Assembly (NCBI GenBank): GCA_016790045.1
Contig: JAEUPW010000066.1
Location: 1 to 64,000, forward strand
From: Candidatus Competibacteraceae bacterium
GTDB lineage: Bacteria > Pseudomonadota > Gammaproteobacteria > Competibacterales > Competibacteraceae
Direction: 5' to 3'
Length of the DNA: 64,000 nt
In this document: positions 61,142 to 64,000 of the stretch, piece after piece
Layout of the letters: every line of letters starts with the position of its first letter
Position numbering within the stretch: the stretch's first letter is position 1
Notes under the pieces: generated by a model
What the model saw: the letters and a program-made list of their open reading frames with translations, nothing else
What the model was told of the DNA's origin: nothing
Databases searched by the model: none
Made by a program: the position numbers and the translations under genes

Positions 61142-63064
61142 CTACAGGCGGTCGGTGTAGCTGACGACCTTGACCTTGTTCCGGACGCTTTCAAGCAGGC
61201 CGTCGAATTGCCCGCCCCCGGTTTGTTGGGCCAGTTGCTGGGCCAGGTTTTTGCGCTCGTCCTCGGAAAGCGCGTCCTTGCCGCCGGGAACCACGCGGGT
61301 GACGGCCAACACGGCCTGATCGCCGCTGGCGAGCGGCGTCGAGCCCAGCGCCATTTTGCCGGCCTCGGGTTGCGGCAACCGGAAAGCCGCCGCCAGCAAG
61401 GCGCGATCCAAAGCGGCGGCATCGCGCGCCACCAGCCCCGGATTGTGGAAGGTTCCGCCGAATTCGCCCGCCAGGGTCTGCAGATGCGCGCCCTGGGCGA
61501 CGCGCGCTTTCAGATTCTCGACCGCTTGGCTCAAAGCCTCCCGCGCCTTGGCGTCGCGCAGCGTCTTGACGATTTCCTCGCGCGCTTCTTCCAGCGCGCG
61601 AGGTGTCGCCTCCTGGTGGCCCTTGGACCGGATCACCACGACATGGCCGCTATCCAGTTCGATCGGTTCGCTGTTCAAGCCGCGCTTGAGCACCTCTTCG
61701 CTGAAGGCGCTGGCGATCACCTTGGGATCGGCCGCAATCCCCTCGCCGCCCGCGCGACTGAACCAAGCGCTTTCCTGAACCGGCAGATCCAAGGTCTTGG
61801 ACGCGATCTCCAGGCTGTCCGGATGCTCGTAAGCCAGGTTGGCGAGATTTTGGGTGATCTCGTAGAACCGGCTTTCCGCTTGCTGCTGGCGCAGCTCCTT
61901 GGCCACCTGCTCGCGCACTTCCTCGAACGGCTTTACTTGCGCGGGCGTGACGCCATCCAGCCGGACCAGATGAAAGCCGCCCGGCATCCGCACCACGCCG
62001 CTCACCTCGCCCGGCTCTTTCAAAGCGAATAAAGCGTTTTCCAGCGCCGGATCGTCGAACATGCCCTTGCCGATCACGCCCAGATCGCCGCTTTCGAGCT
62101 GGCCGGAGGCATCCGCCTTGGCCTCCGCCATCGCCTGATTGAAGGTCTTCGAGCCCGCGCGGATGCTTTCGGCGATTTGCTGGGCTTTGGCACGGGCTGA
62201 TTCGGCTTGCGCTCCTGCGGCCTCAGGCGGCAATTTCACCAGAATGTGAGACGCCTTGCGCTCTTCGGGCCGGCCGTATTTTGCGATTTGTTCCTCGTAG
62301 CTCGCTTTAAGATCGGCCTCGCTCACCGAGACGCCCTCGGCGATTTTTGTCAGTTGCAGCTCGACAAACTGAAGCTGCGTTCGCTCGGGATTGACGAAGC
62401 GATCCTTGTTTTTTTCAAAATGCGCTTTGATGGCATCCTCGTCCACGCTGGCCTGAGCGAGCGCTTTCTCCAGCGGCAACACCACGTAATGCACTTCCCG
62501 CTGTTGCTTGAGCAAGGCGATCAACCGATCGAGTTCCGCCGGCGTCATCACCGTCGATGCCACCACCCCGTCGCGCAGTTGCTGGGTGGCCAGCGACTGG
62601 CGCAAACCTTCCTCAAAACTCGCCGCGCTAAAGCCCTGATTTTGCAGCAGCCGCTGGTACAGTTCCTGACTGAAACCGCCGCTTTGCTGGAATACCGGCA
62701 GCGAAACGATCGCGTCGTGCAACTGCGGATCGCCGATCCGCAAACCCTGATCGCGGGCGATCTGATCCAACACGCGCTCGTCGACCAATTGCCGCAACAC
62801 GTCCTGTTTCATGCGCGGCCCTTCCAGCAGCGCCGGGTCCACGTTGCCGCCCAACATGGCCTGCATCCGCTGGCGCTGCTGCTGGTAAGCGCGCTGGAAT
62901 TCCTGGACGGTGATCTTGCCATCGCCGACCACGGCCGCATCCATCGGCCCGCCGCCTTCGAAGTAGTAATTGATGCCCCAAACCGCAAAGGGAATAATGA
63001 GTAGGCCGATGATGGTATAAGCAAACCAGCCCTTGGCGTGATCGCGGATTTTTTGTAGCAGCAT
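61142..63064 (-). CDS. ppiD: Peptidyl-prolyl isomerase, PpiD-like membrane chaperone
   Basis: The protein (640 residues) is anchored in the inner membrane by an N-terminal helix (FAYTIIGLLIIPFAVWGINY) and extends into the periplasm. It has a SurA-type N-terminal chaperone region (LDQIARDQGLRIGDPQLHDA), a parvulin domain (ERKASHILVKLPPEAAGAQA; GQLESGDLGVIGKGMFDDPA; VRMPGGFHLVRLDG) and a C-terminal chaperone region. It helps fold outer-membrane proteins leaving the Sec translocon. It lies downstream of the tRNA genes, after a terminator. Confidence 0.92.
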   Translation of the reverse strand: MLLQKIRDHAKGWFAYTIIGLLIIPFAVWGINYYFEGGGPMDAAVVGDGKITVQEFQRAYQQQRQRMQAMLGGNVDPALLEGPRMKQDVLRQLVDERVLDQIARDQGLRIGDPQLHDAIVSLPVFQQSGGFSQELYQRLLQNQGFSAASFEEGLRQSLATQQLRDGVVASTVMTPAELDRLIALLKQQREVHYVVLPLEKALAQASVDEDAIKAHFEKNKDRFVNPERTQLQFVELQLTKIAEGVSVSEADLKASYEEQIAKYGRPEERKASHILVKLPPEAAGAQAESARAKAQQIAESIRAGSKTFNQAMAEAKADASGQLESGDLGVIGKGMFDDPALENALFALKEPGEVSGVVRMPGGFHLVRLDGVTPAQVKPFEEVREQVAKELRQQQAESRFYEITQNLANLAYEHPDSLEIASKTLDLPVQESAWFSRAGGEGIAADPKVIASAFSEEVLKRGLNSEPIELDSGHVVVIRSKGHQEATPRALEEAREEIVKTLRDAKAREALSQAVENLKARVAQGAHLQTLAGEFGGTFHNPGLVARDAAALDRALLAAAFRLPQPEAGKMALGSTPLASGDQAVLAVTRVVPGGKDALSEDERKNLAQQLAQQTGGGQFDGLLESVRNKVKVVSYTDRL

Positions 63065-63126
63065 GTCAGTTACCCGGCTTCAGATCGGATCGCGATTCGG
63101 GCCGTGGCCACGCCACGAGCGCCCAT

Positions 63127-63151
63127 AAAAAAGGGTGCCGTGAAGACACCC
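63127..63151 (-). terminator. Rho-independent terminator after the tRNA cluster
   Basis: On the minus strand, GGGTGTC and GGCACCC form a seven-pair stem (one G-U) with loop TTCAC, directly followed by TTTTTT. It lies just past the 3' end of the second tRNA-Asp gene, so it should end the hupB-tRNA transcript before ppiD. Confidence 0.8.
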
Positions 63152-63158
63152 CGAATAG

Positions 63159-63235
63159 TGGCGGAGCGGACGGGGCTCGAACCCGCGACCCCCGGCGTGA
63201 CAGGCCGGTATTCTAACCAACTGAACTACCGCTCC
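63159..63235 (-). tRNA. tRNA-Asp (GTC), second copy
   Basis: The minus strand reads GGAGCGGTAGTTCAGTTGGT in the 5' half, an anticodon loop CTGTCAC with anticodon GTC, a T arm GGGTTCGAGCC, and an encoded CCA end. The acceptor arms (GGAGCGG / CCGCTCC) pair fully. It is identical to the copy at 63302-63378. Confidence 0.95.
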
Positions 63236-63301
63236 AAAGCATAAACCGGAAAGATTTTGAAACTGCCGATTGCACGATAAACGCTAAAATACAAAGCATG
63301 T

Positions 63302-63378
63302 TGGCGGAGCGGACGGGGCTCGAACCCGCGACCCCCGGCGTGACAGGCCGGTATTCTAACCAACTGAACTACCGCTCC
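63302..63378 (-). tRNA. tRNA-Asp (GTC), first copy
   Basis: This 77-base gene has the same sequence as the copy at 63159-63235, including the encoded CCA, and is separated from it by 66 bases. Anticodon GTC in loop CTGTCAC. It is 14 bases after tRNA-Val in transcription order. Confidence 0.95.
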
Positions 63379-63392
63379 GGATAAGCGAGTCT

Positions 63393-63468
63393 TGGTGGGT
63401 GCTGAGGGGCTTGAACCCCCGACCCTCGCCTTGTAAGGGCGATGCTCTCCCAACTGAGCTAAGCACCC
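63393..63468 (-). tRNA. tRNA-Val (TAC)
   Basis: The minus strand begins GGGTGCTTAGCTCAGTTGGG, has an anticodon loop CTTACAA with anticodon TAC, a T arm GGGTTCAAGCC and an encoded CCA. The acceptor arms (GGGTGCT / AGCACCC) pair fully. It starts 13 bases after the hupB stop, so it is probably cut from a hupB-tRNA transcript. Confidence 0.95.
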
Positions 63469-63481
63469 TCAGGAGAATCAA

Positions 63482-63754
63482 TTATTTTATTCCATCTCGG
63501 AGTGTTTTGCCAGCCTTGAACACCGGCGCCTTGCTGGCCTTAATTTTCATTTGTTCGCCGGTTTTGGGGTTGTGTCCGGTCCGCGCCGGCCGTTCCCGGA
63601 TCGAAAAGGTGCCAAAACCGGTCAAGACGACCGAATCACCGCCCTTGAGCGACTTGCCGATGGCGGAGATCACGGCGTCCACGGCTTTGCCCGCCGATGC
63701 TTTGGATAAATCGGTGGCCTGAGCGACTGCTTCAACCAATTCAGTTTTATTCAT
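63482..63754 (-). CDS. hupB: DNA-binding protein HU-beta
   Basis: This 90-residue histone-like protein bends and compacts DNA. The start [20 protein letters not shown], the core [20 protein letters not shown] and [20 protein letters not shown] (the DNA-binding arm) and the end GKTLRDGIK are all normal. The start at 63754 follows AGGAAGGGG. Downstream are tRNA genes with no terminator between; upstream is a ~200-base leader with a strong promoter at its far end. Confidence 0.96.
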   Translation of the reverse strand: MNKTELVEAVAQATDLSKASAGKAVDAVISAIGKSLKGGDSVVLTGFGTFSIRERPARTGHNPKTGEQMKIKASKAPVFKAGKTLRDGIK

Positions 63755-63967
63755 GAGCCCCTTCCTATTACAGTCTCTTGTGCGTTATTAGGCTTAGGCG
63801 CCGCCGGTTACGGCGGCCGCTGATCCTGACCTGGAGTTAGGACAGGCGTTTTTTCAAAGAACTCTCACTCTATAGTCCCGCTTGCGCCAAAGGACTGGCG
63901 CTGATGGCTCGAAGCCTCCAAAGCCTGACCGGAATGAAAACCTGTGGAGCCACCATCAAGCCTCGCC
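63755..63967 (-). other. Leader region of hupB with hairpins
   Basis: These ~210 bases between the promoter and hupB hold no gene. On the minus strand, near the expected 5' end, arms at 63947-63958 and 63902-63910 can form a stem (TGAT/ATCA and GGCTC/GAGCC with a small bulge). A second hairpin lies at 63801-63816 (CCGCCG, GTTA loop, CGGCGG). No U tract follows, so they are not simple terminators. They could affect mRNA stability or translation. Confidence 0.4.
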
Positions 63968-63997
63968 CTTATAGCAGGGCCTTGAAAGTAGTGTCAA
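63968..63997 (-). promoter_or_regulatory. Sigma70-like promoter upstream of hupB
   Basis: The minus strand has TTGACA (63997-63992), an 18-base spacer and TATAAG (63973-63968). Both boxes are close to consensus, fitting high expression of HU and tRNA. Transcription should begin near 63961, leaving a leader of about 205 bases before hupB. Confidence 0.68.
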
Positions 63998-64000
63998 TCG

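Overview
The window is a GC-rich, densely packed stretch of a Gram-negative chromosome, most likely a gammaproteobacterium. Support for this includes hupB, tRNA genes and ppiD lying together, FadD, Fpr and Yej proteins of proteobacterial type, many lipoproteins, and a polyhydroxyalkanoate-system protein. The PHA protein, the exosortase and the repeat-rich secreted proteins would fit a Competibacter-like lineage, but that is a guess. There are about 58 protein genes and three tRNA genes, with no phage, insertion sequence or CRISPR array seen. Many neighbouring genes share an ATGA or GTGA stop/start overlap, and several convergent pairs overlap by a few bases.

Layout. 1-7.2 kb: the start of citramalate synthase (cimA), an MscS channel, a zinc-ribbon protein, an orphan solute-binding protein, an Ivy-like lysozyme inhibitor, ferredoxin-NADP reductase, and a three-gene exosortase unit (XrtH-type enzyme, membrane partner, Sel1 lipoprotein). 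7.2-12.7 kb (minus): a membrane Ser/Thr kinase coupled to an OmpA-type lipoprotein, an MFS carrier and a TPMT-family methyltransferase. 12.8-18.7 kb: surface polysaccharide genes, with three adjacent proteins that carry phosphoglycosyltransferase-like domains, plus a phosphopantetheinyl transferase, a thioesterase and galE. 18.9-23.4 kb (minus): a partner-switching signalling operon (receiver-PP2C phosphatase, RsbW-like kinase, STAS protein) followed by a receiver protein ending in a membrane tail and a membrane-anchored coiled coil.

23.5-28.9 kb (plus): a translationally coupled run that starts with the two ends of a copper P-type ATPase as separate small genes, then two small membrane proteins, two FixL-like histidine kinases and a FixJ-like regulator. 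This is the most unusual part of the window. 28.9-36.6 kb: enoyl-CoA hydratase/isomerase, nicotinate phosphoribosyltransferase, a secreted beta-helix protein with FG-GAP-like repeats, phosphate acetyltransferase behind a good sigma70 promoter, a methyltransferase, and a protein made of a duplicated helical module.

36.8-46.6 kb: a PepSY / cytochrome b561 / PepSY / two-component operon, then a large ExeA-like ATPase with two FHA domains, a secreted trypsin-like protease with two copies of an unnamed C-terminal domain, and a PHA-granule protein. 46.7-52.5 kb (minus): fadD and an iron ABC importer (fbpABC) whose promoter overlaps a near-consensus Fur box. 52.6-60.2 kb: yejE and yejB are separated from yejA by five plus-strand genes. 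60.3-64 kb: fabI with a terminator, ppiD, then a probable hupB-tRNA-Val-tRNA-Asp-tRNA-Asp transcription unit with its promoter at the window edge.
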